Part shown: positions 1 to 6,043 of the stretch, piece by piece | How the letters are laid out: each line of letters begins with the position of its first letter | Position numbering within the stretch: position 1 is the stretch's first letter | Origin: Synechococcus sp. GFB01 | GTDB lineage: Bacteria > Cyanobacteriota > Cyanobacteriia > PCC-6307 > Cyanobiaceae | Reading direction: 5' to 3' | Length of the DNA stretch: 6,526 bases | Assembly (NCBI RefSeq): GCF_001039265.1 | Contig: NZ_LFEK01000014.1 | Span: 27,279 to 33,804 of the forward strand | The notes under the pieces: generated by a model | What the model saw: only the letters and a program-made list of their open reading frames with translations | The model's database searches: none | What the model was told of the DNA's origin: nothing | Position numbers and translations under genes: made by a program

Positions 1-288
1 GGGCCGGAGCTGGCGCTCGTAGAGCCGGGGCACCCCCTCGAAGCGATCGAGCCGGGCCAGCTGCGCGGTGCTCACCAGGTAGAGCTCGCCCTGCAGCCAG
101 ACCTGGGGATCGTCGCTGGCCACGGCCATCGGGAACGGACCCAGGTCGTAGAGGGCCAGACCCGCCAGCCGGGCCTCCCCGCACCAGCGGCTGCCGCTCA
201 GCCAGTGGTGGCCGGACTGGCCGCGCTTGAGGCTCCCATAGACGAACACCAGAGCGGCAGAATCGCTCTCGCCCCGCGGATCCGTCAT
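1..288 (-). CDS. Gamma-glutamylcyclotransferase-fold (AIG2/GGCT-like) protein, 3' end outside the window
   Basis: The minus strand reads open from an ATG at 288 to the window edge, giving the first 96 residues. The hallmark nucleotide-free GGCT-fold signature V-F-V-Y-G-S-L-K-R-G lies at residues 14-23 (YGSLKRG at 17-23). A second family block, LDRFEGVPRLYER, lies at about 80-92, and its Glu84 is the expected catalytic general base. Between them is a typical strand segment, ALYDLGPFPM, followed by a W-x-x-G-E-L-Y motif. In this family the enzymes cyclise gamma-glutamyl amines or dipeptides, releasing 5-oxoproline, but many members have unknown substrates; this one cannot be assigned. Full members are usually about 110-150 residues, so perhaps a fifth to a third is missing. 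It begins about 105 bases beyond the helicase stop on the same strand, so it could be read from the same transcript or from its own promoter in that gap. The cytosolic location is inferred from the absence of a signal peptide. Confidence 0.8.
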   Translation of the reverse strand, partial: MTDPRGESDSAALVFVYGSLKRGQSGHHWLSGSRWCGEARLAGLALYDLGPFPMAVASDDPQVWLQGELYLVSTAQLARLDRFEGVPRLYERQLRP

Positions 289-370
289 GACGATTGCCCT
301 CCTGATTGCCCTGGCCGGTTCACTGGCGCTGATGGCCGTGATCGTGCGCCGTCTGGAGCAGTCATCCTGA
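287..370 (+). CDS. Tentative 27-residue single-span membrane peptide
   Basis: A short plus-strand frame, ATG at 287 to TGA at 370, encodes a peptide that is almost entirely hydrophobic for residues 2-20 (TIALLIALAGSLALMAVIV). It then continues with RRLEQSS. This is the shape of a one-helix membrane peptide with a positively charged cytoplasmic end. It occupies the gap between the helicase stop and the divergent cyclotransferase gene, where no other gene fits. Its ATG shares two bases with the ATG of that gene (the palindrome CATG), so its leader would lie inside the neighbour's coding sequence, and no Shine-Dalgarno sequence is visible upstream. I do not recognise it. Cyanobacteria have many such tiny membrane subunits, but I cannot match it to a known Psb, Psa or Pet protein. 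It may also be a chance open frame. Confidence 0.3.
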   Translation: MTIALLIALAGSLALMAVIVRRLEQSS

Positions 371-744
371 GCCGCTGGCCGCACCGCCGTTTTTAGCGGG
401 CTTCGGCGGCTTCGGCTTCCCGCTTCAGCCGCTCGAGCCGCTCCAGGACACTTTCGTTGCTGAAGCGGTTGTTGAGCCGTTCCGCCAGCAGCGGAAAGGC
501 GAATGGCCCCGGCCTGGGGGGTCGTTCGATCAGCCATGAGCAGCCCTGCAGACGTTTGAGCACCGCGGCAAGCCGGGGCAGCTCCAGCTGCTCGGCCAGC
601 ACCTCCCGCCGGGCCTGCTCCAGCAGCCGGTTGCCGGGCTCGTGCTTCTGGAACACATCGAACAGCAGCGAGGCGCTGATCTGCAGCTGGCCGCCGCTGC
701 GGCCCTGGCCGGGTAGGCCCGTGACCACCAGGCCGGCGATCTGG

Positions 745-752
745 GCGATCGC
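745..752. repeat. HIP1 octamer GCGATCGC
   Basis: An exact copy of the highly iterated palindrome that is over-represented in many cyanobacterial genomes. It lies inside the helicase coding region. One occurrence means little in GC-rich DNA. Confidence 0.45.
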
Positions 753-1466
753 GCGGAAGCGGCGGCGGCAGAGCTCCGAGAGATTGAGCGCCTGCTCGAG
801 GTCGCCGTCGAGATCCTCCACGTCGAGCAGCGCGTCGCCGTGGAGCTCCAGCAGCTCCTCGAACGGATAGCCCCTGGGCGCCAGCAGCTCGAAGCCGTAG
901 TCGTTCACCGACACGGTGATCGTGCTGGGGCGGTGCCGCGCCAGGCGCCAGGCCCACAGAAAGCCAAGCCCCTCGTGCACGAAGCGCCCTTCGAAGGGGT
1001 AGGCGTAGAGGTGACTCCCCTCCCGGGTGCGGCAGACCTCCAGCAGCATCTGATCGGCCCTGGGGATCGCCGAGAGCTCGGCCTGGCGGCGCAGCAACGG
1101 TTCGAGGGCCTGCAGTTCCGGGCTGTCGAGCCAGCCGCCGCCGTCCGACTCCGATCCGTCTGCCAGGGCCCGGGCACAGCGGTCCACCTCCTGGCGCAGC
1201 TGGGCGCTCAGCAGATCGGAGAGGGCCATCTGTCCCCCCGCCCAGGCCGGCACCGTGGTGCTCCTGCGCGTGGTCGCCTTCACCTGGGCGGTCATCTCCC
1301 GCAGCCGCACGAACTCCAGCTGCCGCCCGGCGAAAAAGAACACGTCTCCCGGTCTGAGTCGGCCGATGAACGCCTCCTCCACATGGCCGAGCACGGCGCC
1401 ACGCACGAACCGCACCGTGACGGAGCGATCGGCGGTGATCGTGCCGATGTTGAGGCGGTGCAGGCG

Positions 1467-1476
1467 GGCGATCGCC
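1467..1476. repeat. Extended HIP1 palindrome GGCGATCGCC
   Basis: A second HIP1 site, here with the flanking G and C that make the 10-base form common in cyanobacteria. It is also inside the helicase gene. Together with the copy at 745 it mildly supports a cyanobacterial source. Confidence 0.5.
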
Positions 1477-2676
1477 GGCTCGCGCACCACGAAACGCTCG
1501 CCGTCGCGCTCCAGCTTGCGGTAGCGCGGATAGGCCCCGAGGCACTCGCCCCCCTCCTCCAGGAAGCGCAGGCACCAGCGCCAGTCGCTGTCGCTCAGAT
1601 TGCGGAAGCTCCAGGCCGTGCGCACCGCCGCCAGCTCCTGCGCCGGCATCAGGCCGGGTCCGCAGGCCAGGCTGGTGAGGTGCTGCAGCAGCACGTCCAG
1701 CGGCAGCCGTGGCGGCCGCCGGGTCTCGATCAGACCTTCCGCCAGGCCCCGGCGCATGGCGCTCACCTCCAGCAGCTCCAGGGCATGGGTGGGCATGAAC
1801 AGCACCTGGGAGGTACCGCCGGGGGCATGGGCGCTGCGGCCGGCGCGCTGCAGCAGCCGCGCCAGGTTCTTGGCCGAGCCGATCTGCACCACGCGCTCCA
1901 CCGGCTGGAAGTCGACCCCCAGATCGAGGGAGCTGGTGGCCACCACCCAGCGCAGCTCACCGCTCTTCACCCGGCCCTCGATCGCCTCCCGCTCGGCCCG
2001 GTCGATGGCGCTGTGGTGCAGCGCCAGGGAGCCCTCCATCTCCGGACAGGCGAAGCGCAGGCACTGGTGCCAGCGTTCGGCCTGGTTGCGGGTGTTGGTG
2101 AACAGCAGGGTGCTCACAGCCGGATCGAGGCCGGCCACCAGCTCCTCGTACATGCGCAGGCCCAGGTGCCCGGCCCAGGGGAAGCCGTCGATCGACTCCG
2201 GCAGCAGGCTCCGGATCGCGGTGGCCCGTGGGATCGACGCGGTGATCAGCCGCGGCCTGCCCACCATCCCCACGGCGGCCCGCGCCGCCTCATCGAGGTT
2301 GCCGATCGTGGCGCTGACCGCCCAGGTGCGCAGGCCCGGTCGCAGCCGCCGCAGCCAGCTGAGGCACAGCTCGGCCTGCACGCCGCGCTTGCTGCCCATC
2401 AGCTCGTGCCACTCGTCCAGCACCACCGCCTGCAGGGCTCCGAACAGCTCCGGTGCCCGGGCATTGGCCAGCAGCAGGCTGAGCGATTCCGGTGTGGTGA
2501 TCAGGATCTGGGGCGGCGTGCGCAGCTGCCTGGCGCGCTCATGGCTGGAGGTGTCGCCGTTGCGGATGGCGAGCCGCAGGGGCCAGCCCATCGCCGTGAT
2601 CGGCGCCTGGATGGCCAGGGCCAGGTCGCGGCTGAGGGCCCGCAGCGGCGTGAGGTAGAGGAGCCGCAGGCCGGCA

Positions 2677-2722
2677 GGCGGCGTGGCCGCCTTCCCGTGG
2701 GCCTCATCCCAGCCGCTTCCGC
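2677..2722 (-). other. Frameshift zone in the helicase gene
   Basis: The frame from ATG 2899 carries homologous sequence through the residues GPIAELLAEA, whose codons end near 2714. The frame carrying GLRLLYLTPLRAL is used from about 2672 onward. The two are related by a -1 shift. The segment between is a variable linker, so the exact point cannot be fixed. The GGG run on the coding strand at 2708-2710 is the simplest site: GGGG there would join the frames as AAGDEAHGKAA. Confidence 0.8.
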
Positions 2723-2895
2723 CAGCAGCTCGGCGATCGGGCCCATCACGGCGGCGTAGGTCTTGCCGGATCCGGTGGGCACCTGCACCAGCCCGCTCTC
2801 GCCCGCCAGGTAGGCGAGCCAGGCCTGGCGCTGGAACGGCAGCGGCGTCCATCCCTGACGCGCGAACCAGGCTTCGATCGGCGCCAGGCTGGTGC

Positions 2896-4538
2896 TCATG
2901 GCTGCGGCTCCAGCAGCGCCAGGGCCGCCTCCAGGGTGTCGGCCTCCGGGGCGGGCTTGTCGCGGCGCCAGCGGCGGATGCGCGGGAAGCGCACCGCGAT
3001 GCCGCTCTTGTGGCGTGTGGAGCGCTGCAGACCCTCGAAGGCCAGTTCGAACACCTGCAGCGGTTGCACGGCCCGCACCGGCCCGAAGCGCTCGGTGGTG
3101 TGGCTGCGGATCCATCGATCCAGCGCCGTGATCTCGCTGTCGTCCAGGCCGGAATAGGCCTTGGCGAAGCTCACCAGGTCGCTGCCGCTCCAGAGCCCGA
3201 AGGTGTAGTCGGTGTAGAGGTTGGCGCGGCGGCCGCTGCCGGCCTGGGCGTAGAGCAGCACGGCATCGAGCGTGTAGGGGTCGCGCTTGTGCTTCCACCA
3301 GTGGCCGCGCCGGCGGCCGGCCAGGTAGGGCGACCCAAGGGCCTTGAGCATCAGCCCCTCGGCGGCGGCACCGGCCGCCATCCGGCGCAGCGGCTCTAGC
3401 TGCTGCCAGGAGTCGAGGGGCAGACGGGGGGAGAGGCGCAGGAGCCCGGCTGCGGGAGATGCGGGCGCCGCCGCGAGGCCGTGGAGCAGGTGCTCCAGGG
3501 CGGCGCGGCGCTGCTGCAGGGGCCGCGGCCGCCAGTCGTCGCCACCCAGCTCGAGCAGGTCGTAGGCCACGAACGCCGCCGGGCACTCGCTCAGCAGCCG
3601 GCGGCCCGGAGCCTGCGGCCGAGCCGCCGCTGCAGCTCGCTGAAGGGGGCCGGCCGAGGTGCCTGCGGCGGCCACACCAGCAGCTCGCCGTCGAGCACCG
3701 TGCCCTCCGGCAGAGCGGCGCTGGCGGCGATCAGCTCCGGGAAGCCGGCGTTGATCAGCTCCTCCCCGCGGCTCCAGAGAAAGCCCTCACCGCTGCGGCG
3801 GATCAGCTGTCCGCGGATGCCGTCGAACTTCCACTCCACCAGCCACTCGCCGGCTCCCCCGGGCAGTTCTCCCTGCAGTGGTGATGCCAGGAAGAAGGGA
3901 TAGGGCCTGCTCGGCACGGTCTCGGCCGGATCGGCCGGCCCCAGCAGCGCCCGGAAGGCCTCGGCACTGGGTGTGAAGCCGCCCATCAGGCGGTGCTGCA
4001 GCACCGTCTCCTCCAGGCCGCTGATCCGGGCCAGGGCACGCAGCACCAGCCCCTGGGCCACGCCCACCCGCAGCCCGCCGGTGAGCAGCTTGTTGGCCAC
4101 CAGCAGTTCGCCGGGCTCCAGGCCGCGCCACAGGCCTCGCACCGCCTCCGCCTGCCGGTCGGCATCGAGGCCGGCGGCCGCCGGCAGCAGCTCCTCCATC
4201 CACTGGTGCAGCGGACGCTGCGCCGCTGAATCGCCTGGCGGAGGGAGCTGGTCGGAGGCCACCTGAGCCCAGAGCAGGGCGATGGTCTCGGCCGAATCGC
4301 CCACCTGGGCGTAGCACTCGTCGAACAGCCAGTCGGGCAGGGAGGAGCCCTCCAGGCAGATCTGCCGCAGCCGCCGGCCGGTGATCAGGCGCCGTCCCTG
4401 CTTGCCCAGCAGCACCTGCAGGGCCCAGGCGGCATCGGCGGGTTCAGCGCCGCGGAAGTAGGTCGCCAGGGCCTCCACCCGCGCCGCGGTGCCGGGGCTG
4501 GCGTCGAGCTCGTGGTAGAGCGCGGCGAAGCGTCGCAT
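2896..4538 (-). pseudogene. ATP-dependent DNA ligase of the ligase-associated repair cluster, split by a frameshift
   Basis: The product would seal nicks by ATP-dependent adenylation and acts on the same substrates as the flanking exonuclease and helicase. I choose the ATG at 4538 because family members begin with M-(R/K)-x-F-A-x-L-Y-x-x-L-D; a GTG lies one codon earlier at 4541. Residues 1-200 form the N-terminal DNA-binding domain. The adenylation motif EWKFDG places the nucleophilic lysine at 237. SRGEE follows at 256-260 and LDGELLVW at 282-289. The frame then ends at a TGA (3591-3593), while the homologous continuation, RRLLSECPAAFVAYDLLEL, lies in the -1 frame. The second part carries EGLMLKAL and the WWKHKRDPY motif (about 414-422), then an OB-fold domain ending with RFPRIRRWRRDKP (about 517-529). 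The restored length is about 547 residues, normal for this group. As written, the catalytic lysine half and the OB-fold half are separate proteins, so activity is unlikely. The stop overlaps the helicase start. Confidence 0.88.
3591..3640 (-). other. Frameshift zone in the ligase gene
   Basis: The upstream frame reads FSELQRRLGRRLR and then AAGC-stop. The downstream frame is open past this point and reads RRLLSECPAAFV in the next codons. One base is missing (-1 type). Adding a G to the GGG run of the coding strand at 3605-3607 gives LGRRLRGRRLLSECP, which fits the spacing expected between the LQRRLGRR helix and the AYDLLEL strand in this family. Confidence 0.85.
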
Positions 4539-4549
4539 CACACGACAAA

Positions 4550-4571
4550 GCCCCGGAGTTGCCTCCGGGGC
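4550..4571 (-). terminator. GC-rich GNRA-loop hairpin, terminator or attenuator before the ligase
   Basis: The minus strand reads GCCCCGGAG, loop GCAA, CTCCGGGGC, then TTTGTCGTG. This is a perfect 9-bp stem closed by a GNRA-class tetraloop, followed by a short, interrupted T tract. It begins 27 bases after the stop codon of the 40-codon gene and ends 11 bases before the ligase ATG. Position and shape suit an intrinsic terminator of the small gene. The weak T tract and the closeness to the ligase start also allow an attenuating or start-masking element controlling the ligase and helicase. Confidence 0.6.
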
Positions 4572-4598
4572 GGAGCTTCAGACGACCGTAGCGGTGCT

Positions 4599-4721
4599 TC
4601 AGGACTGCTTGGGAACGAACAGCTGCGAGAGCACGACAAGGATCCCGGCACCGGCCAGGGCGGGAAGGATCACGGGCAACCCCTTGGGAGCCACGGCCGA
4701 CGCGAAGACCAGGACGTTCAT
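4599..4721 (-). CDS. 40-residue hydrophobic peptide, probable single-span membrane protein
   Basis: An ATG at 4721 opens a 40-codon frame ending in TGA at 4599. The peptide starts MNVLVFASAVAPKG, continues with a hydrophobic stretch at about residues 15-36 (LPVILPALAGAGILVVLSQL) and ends FVPKQS. Lysines at 13 and 38 flank the span, so a single transmembrane helix is likely. No Shine-Dalgarno sequence is obvious. The frame is followed at once by a strong hairpin, which supports a real transcription unit. The codons are G/C-ending as in the neighbours. I do not recognise the family. It does not match the low-molecular-weight photosystem or cytochrome b6f subunits I can recall, although the size and shape are similar. 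It lies between the exonuclease and the ligase, a place not usually occupied in this repair cluster, so it may be an independently transcribed inserted gene rather than a repair component. Confidence 0.6.
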   Translation of the reverse strand: MNVLVFASAVAPKGLPVILPALAGAGILVVLSQLFVPKQS

Positions 4722-4730
4722 GACCGATAC

Positions 4731-4745
4731 GGTTCATCAGGAACC
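4731..4745 (-). promoter_or_regulatory. Small inverted repeat in the leader of the 40-codon gene
   Basis: On the minus strand GGTTC-CTGAT-GAACC forms a 5-bp stem with a 5-base loop, ending 9 bases upstream of the ATG at 4721. It covers the place where a ribosome binding site would be, so it could be an operator or an RNA structure affecting initiation. It is short enough to be chance. A loose -10-like TAATCA lies just upstream, near 4750-4756, with no convincing -35 box. Confidence 0.25.
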
Positions 4746-4790
4746 GCATCTGATTAGCACTGTTGCCGCATGGCCGGGTGGTGGTGCAAC

Positions 4791-4807
4791 GGTTCGACAA
4801 GCTCAGG
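4791..4807. repeat. Copy of the GTTCGACAAGCTCAG-type short dispersed motif
   Basis: The sequence GGTTCGACAAGCTCAGG closely resembles the short motif CTTCGACAAGCTCAG that recurs between genes in many high-GC bacterial genomes. It sits exactly at the end of the exonuclease gene and includes the stop codon complement (TCA at 4803-4805). Only one copy lies in the window, so repetitiveness cannot be shown here; the call rests on recalling the motif. Confidence 0.3.
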
Positions 4808-5852
4808 CCGCGCCCGCCCCGGCGCTGGCCGGAGCCTCGTCGCCATGGCCCCGCTCGGCCGCGAAGTCGCCCTCCAGCGGCTCGGCGCCGATCCCTTCCA
4901 CCTCGCGCAGATAGCGGGCCAGGCCGTGGCTGTTGCCATGGGTCACATAGACCTGCCGGGCGCGGCTCTGCCGCACCGTGCGGATCAGGCCCGGCCAGTC
5001 GGCGTGATCGCTGAGCACGAAGCCGCGCTCGTAGCCGCGGCGGCGGCGGGCGCCGCGCACGGCCATCCAGCCGCTCACGAAGGCCGTCTGGGGCTGCTGG
5101 AAGCGCTTCATCCACACCGACCGGTGCGCCGCCGGCGGGGCGATCACCAGCCGCCCGGCCAGGGACGCGCCGCGCCCCACGGCACTCACGGGGCGTGTGG
5201 GCGGCATCGTCACCCCCGCCTCGCGATAGGCCGGCATCAGCGCCTCCACCGCACCGTGCAGCAGGATCTCCTCGCTCACGCCGATGGCGGCCAGTTCGGC
5301 CAGCAGGCGCTGCGCCTTGCCGAACGCGTAGGCGAACAGGATCGAGGGCCGCTCCGGCGCCTCGCGCCACCACCGTGCGATCTGCCGGGCCACCGCCGCA
5401 CCGCTGCTCCAGCGGTAGATCGGCAGGCCGAAGGTGGCCTCGGTGATGAACACATCGGCGCTCACCGGCTCGAACGGTGCGCAGCTGGGGTCGGCGCAGC
5501 GCTTGTAGTCGCCGCTCACCAGCCAGCTCTCGCCGCCGGCCTCCAGCCGGATCTGGGAGCTGCCGAGCACGTGCCCGGCGCTGTGGAATGACACCCGGGC
5601 CCCGCCGATCCGGTGCAGGTCGCCGTAGTCGACCGGGATCAGGTTGATCGAAGCGCCGAGGCGCCGGCGCAGGATCGCCTCACCGGCGCCCACCGCCCAG
5701 TACTCGCCGCAGCCAGGCCGGGCGTGGTCGGCGTGGGCGTGGCTGATCAGGGCCCGGGGAACCGGTCGCCAGGGGTCGATCCAGGCCGCCGCCGCCGGGC
5801 AGTAGAGCCCCTGGGGTGTGAGCTGGAGCAGGGCGCCGGCTGGCAGGGGCAT
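4803..5852 (-). CDS. Ligase-associated DNA damage response exonuclease (metallo-beta-lactamase fold)
   Basis: This 349-residue protein belongs to the MBL-fold/beta-CASP nuclease group that accompanies bacterial ATP-dependent ligases and DEXH helicases and is thought to trim DNA ends before ligation. The N terminus shows the family opening LTPQGLYCP then IDPWRPV (11-31). Metal ligands are visible in order: HAHADH at 38-43 (motif 2), the histidine of SAGHVLGS at 94 (motif 3), the aspartate of SGDYK at 115 (motif 4), then TEATFGLPIY (138-146), FAYAFGKAQRL (173-183), SDHADW (281-286) and YVTHG (302-306). All expected metal-binding positions are present, so the enzyme looks active. The last 20 or so residues are a low-complexity Ala/Gly tail that differs from the conserved body. 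The ATG at 5852 is chosen because the family block begins about ten codons later. It is the first gene of the repair cluster and the only one of the three with an intact frame. Confidence 0.92.
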   Translation of the reverse strand: MPLPAGALLQLTPQGLYCPAAAAWIDPWRPVPRALISHAHADHARPGCGEYWAVGAGEAILRRRLGASINLIPVDYGDLHRIGGARVSFHSAGHVLGSSQIRLEAGGESWLVSGDYKRCADPSCAPFEPVSADVFITEATFGLPIYRWSSGAAVARQIARWWREAPERPSILFAYAFGKAQRLLAELAAIGVSEEILLHGAVEALMPAYREAGVTMPPTRPVSAVGRGASLAGRLVIAPPAAHRSVWMKRFQQPQTAFVSGWMAVRGARRRRGYERGFVLSDHADWPGLIRTVRQSRARQVYVTHGNSHGLARYLREVEGIGAEPLEGDFAAERGHGDEAPASAGAGAA

Positions 5853-6043
5853 CGGGCGGGCAGCGGCGGCGCCATCCTGGCGGGAGTGCGCCAGTTCCCG
5901 GGTCGCTCTGATTGGATCGCCACCTGCCTCGGGCCAGGAGCCTGTTCGCCTGGAACGTGCTGCTCATCACCGCACGCCGCAGGCGAGCCTCTGAGCAACG
6001 CGGCTGCCGCGGCTACGGTCCCTGCCATCTGCGTCGGGCTGCC
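5853..6043. promoter_or_regulatory. Divergent intergenic spacer
   Basis: About 190 bases separate the exonuclease start (minus strand) from the secreted-protein start (plus strand), so promoters for both directions should lie here. I see no convincing sigma-70 boxes and no sequence fitting the cyanobacterial LexA consensus (AGTAC-spacer-GTACT type). The one clear structure is a perfect inverted repeat, CTGGCG-GGAGTG-CGCCAG at 5877-5894, 24 bases upstream of the exonuclease ATG. It would form a hairpin in its leader or serve as a binding site. Confidence 0.5.

Larger units (their letters stand above)
393..2899 (-). pseudogene. Ligase-associated DNA damage response DEXH-box helicase (Lhr-like), split by a frameshift
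   Basis: This is a superfamily 2 helicase of the large Lhr-like group that accompanies the ATP-dependent ligase and MBL-fold exonuclease in DNA repair clusters. The true start is the ATG at 2899, overlapping the ligase stop as ATGA. The first 60-odd codons hold the Q-motif region (PFQRQAW, 21-27) and Walker A, PTGSGKT, at 41-47. The frame then shifts by -1 near 2709, and the rest, to TAA at 393, is read in another frame. Restoring one base gives about 835 residues, typical for the family. Further motifs in restored numbering are LTPLRAL (about 83-89), DEWHELMGSKRG (from 162, the DEXH box in the form usual for Lhr proteins), SAT (196-198), TSSLDLGVDF (about 322-331) and QRAGRSAH (about 351-358). 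A long C-terminal winged-helix/Lhr-core region follows. As written, the larger fragment lacks Walker A and could not hydrolyse ATP. No second lesion is seen in the remaining 770 codons, so the break is recent or is an assembly error. Confidence 0.88.

Noticed and set aside
371..395. T-rich tract (GTTTTT) after the 27-codon frame as a terminator
   Set aside because: The sequence before it offers only a three-base stem, and the T run overlaps the helicase stop codon.
1600..2658. A 352-codon plus-strand frame, Ser/Arg-rich
   Set aside because: Also antisense to the helicase and compositionally a shadow; no motif or start signal.
840..2759. A 639-codon open frame on the plus strand opposite the helicase
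   Set aside because: It is antisense to a helicase with all family motifs. Its protein is a Gln/Ala/His/Arg-rich string without any domain, as expected from the reverse complement of GC-rich coding sequence.
2393..2852. Taking the ATG at 2852 as the helicase start
   Set aside because: The resulting N terminus is not homologous sequence and loses Walker A. The alternative frame from 2899 carries PFQRQAW and PTGSGKT.
3591..3640. Programmed ribosomal frameshifting in the ligase
   Set aside because: There is no X-XXY-YYZ slippery heptamer and no spaced downstream structure. Such recoding is not known for this family, and a second unrelated frameshift nearby makes a missing base more likely.
4731..4745. 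A LexA/SOS box at GGTTC-N5-GAACC
   Set aside because: The half-sites are in the opposite order and spacing to the GAAC-N4-GTTC and GTTC-N7-GTTC types, and it does not resemble the cyanobacterial AGTAC type.
4722..4802. A possible tRNA-like or structured RNA, suggested by GGTTCGA and the GTTGC/GCAAC pairing
   Set aside because: No cloverleaf can be drawn: there are no acceptor stem, anticodon arm or D arm of the right sizes, and the pairing is only five bases.
4444..5373. A 309-codon minus-strand frame spanning exonuclease, small gene and ligase start
   Set aside because: It is an Arg/Ala/Gly-rich out-of-frame reading of conserved genes and crosses the hairpin at 4550-4571.
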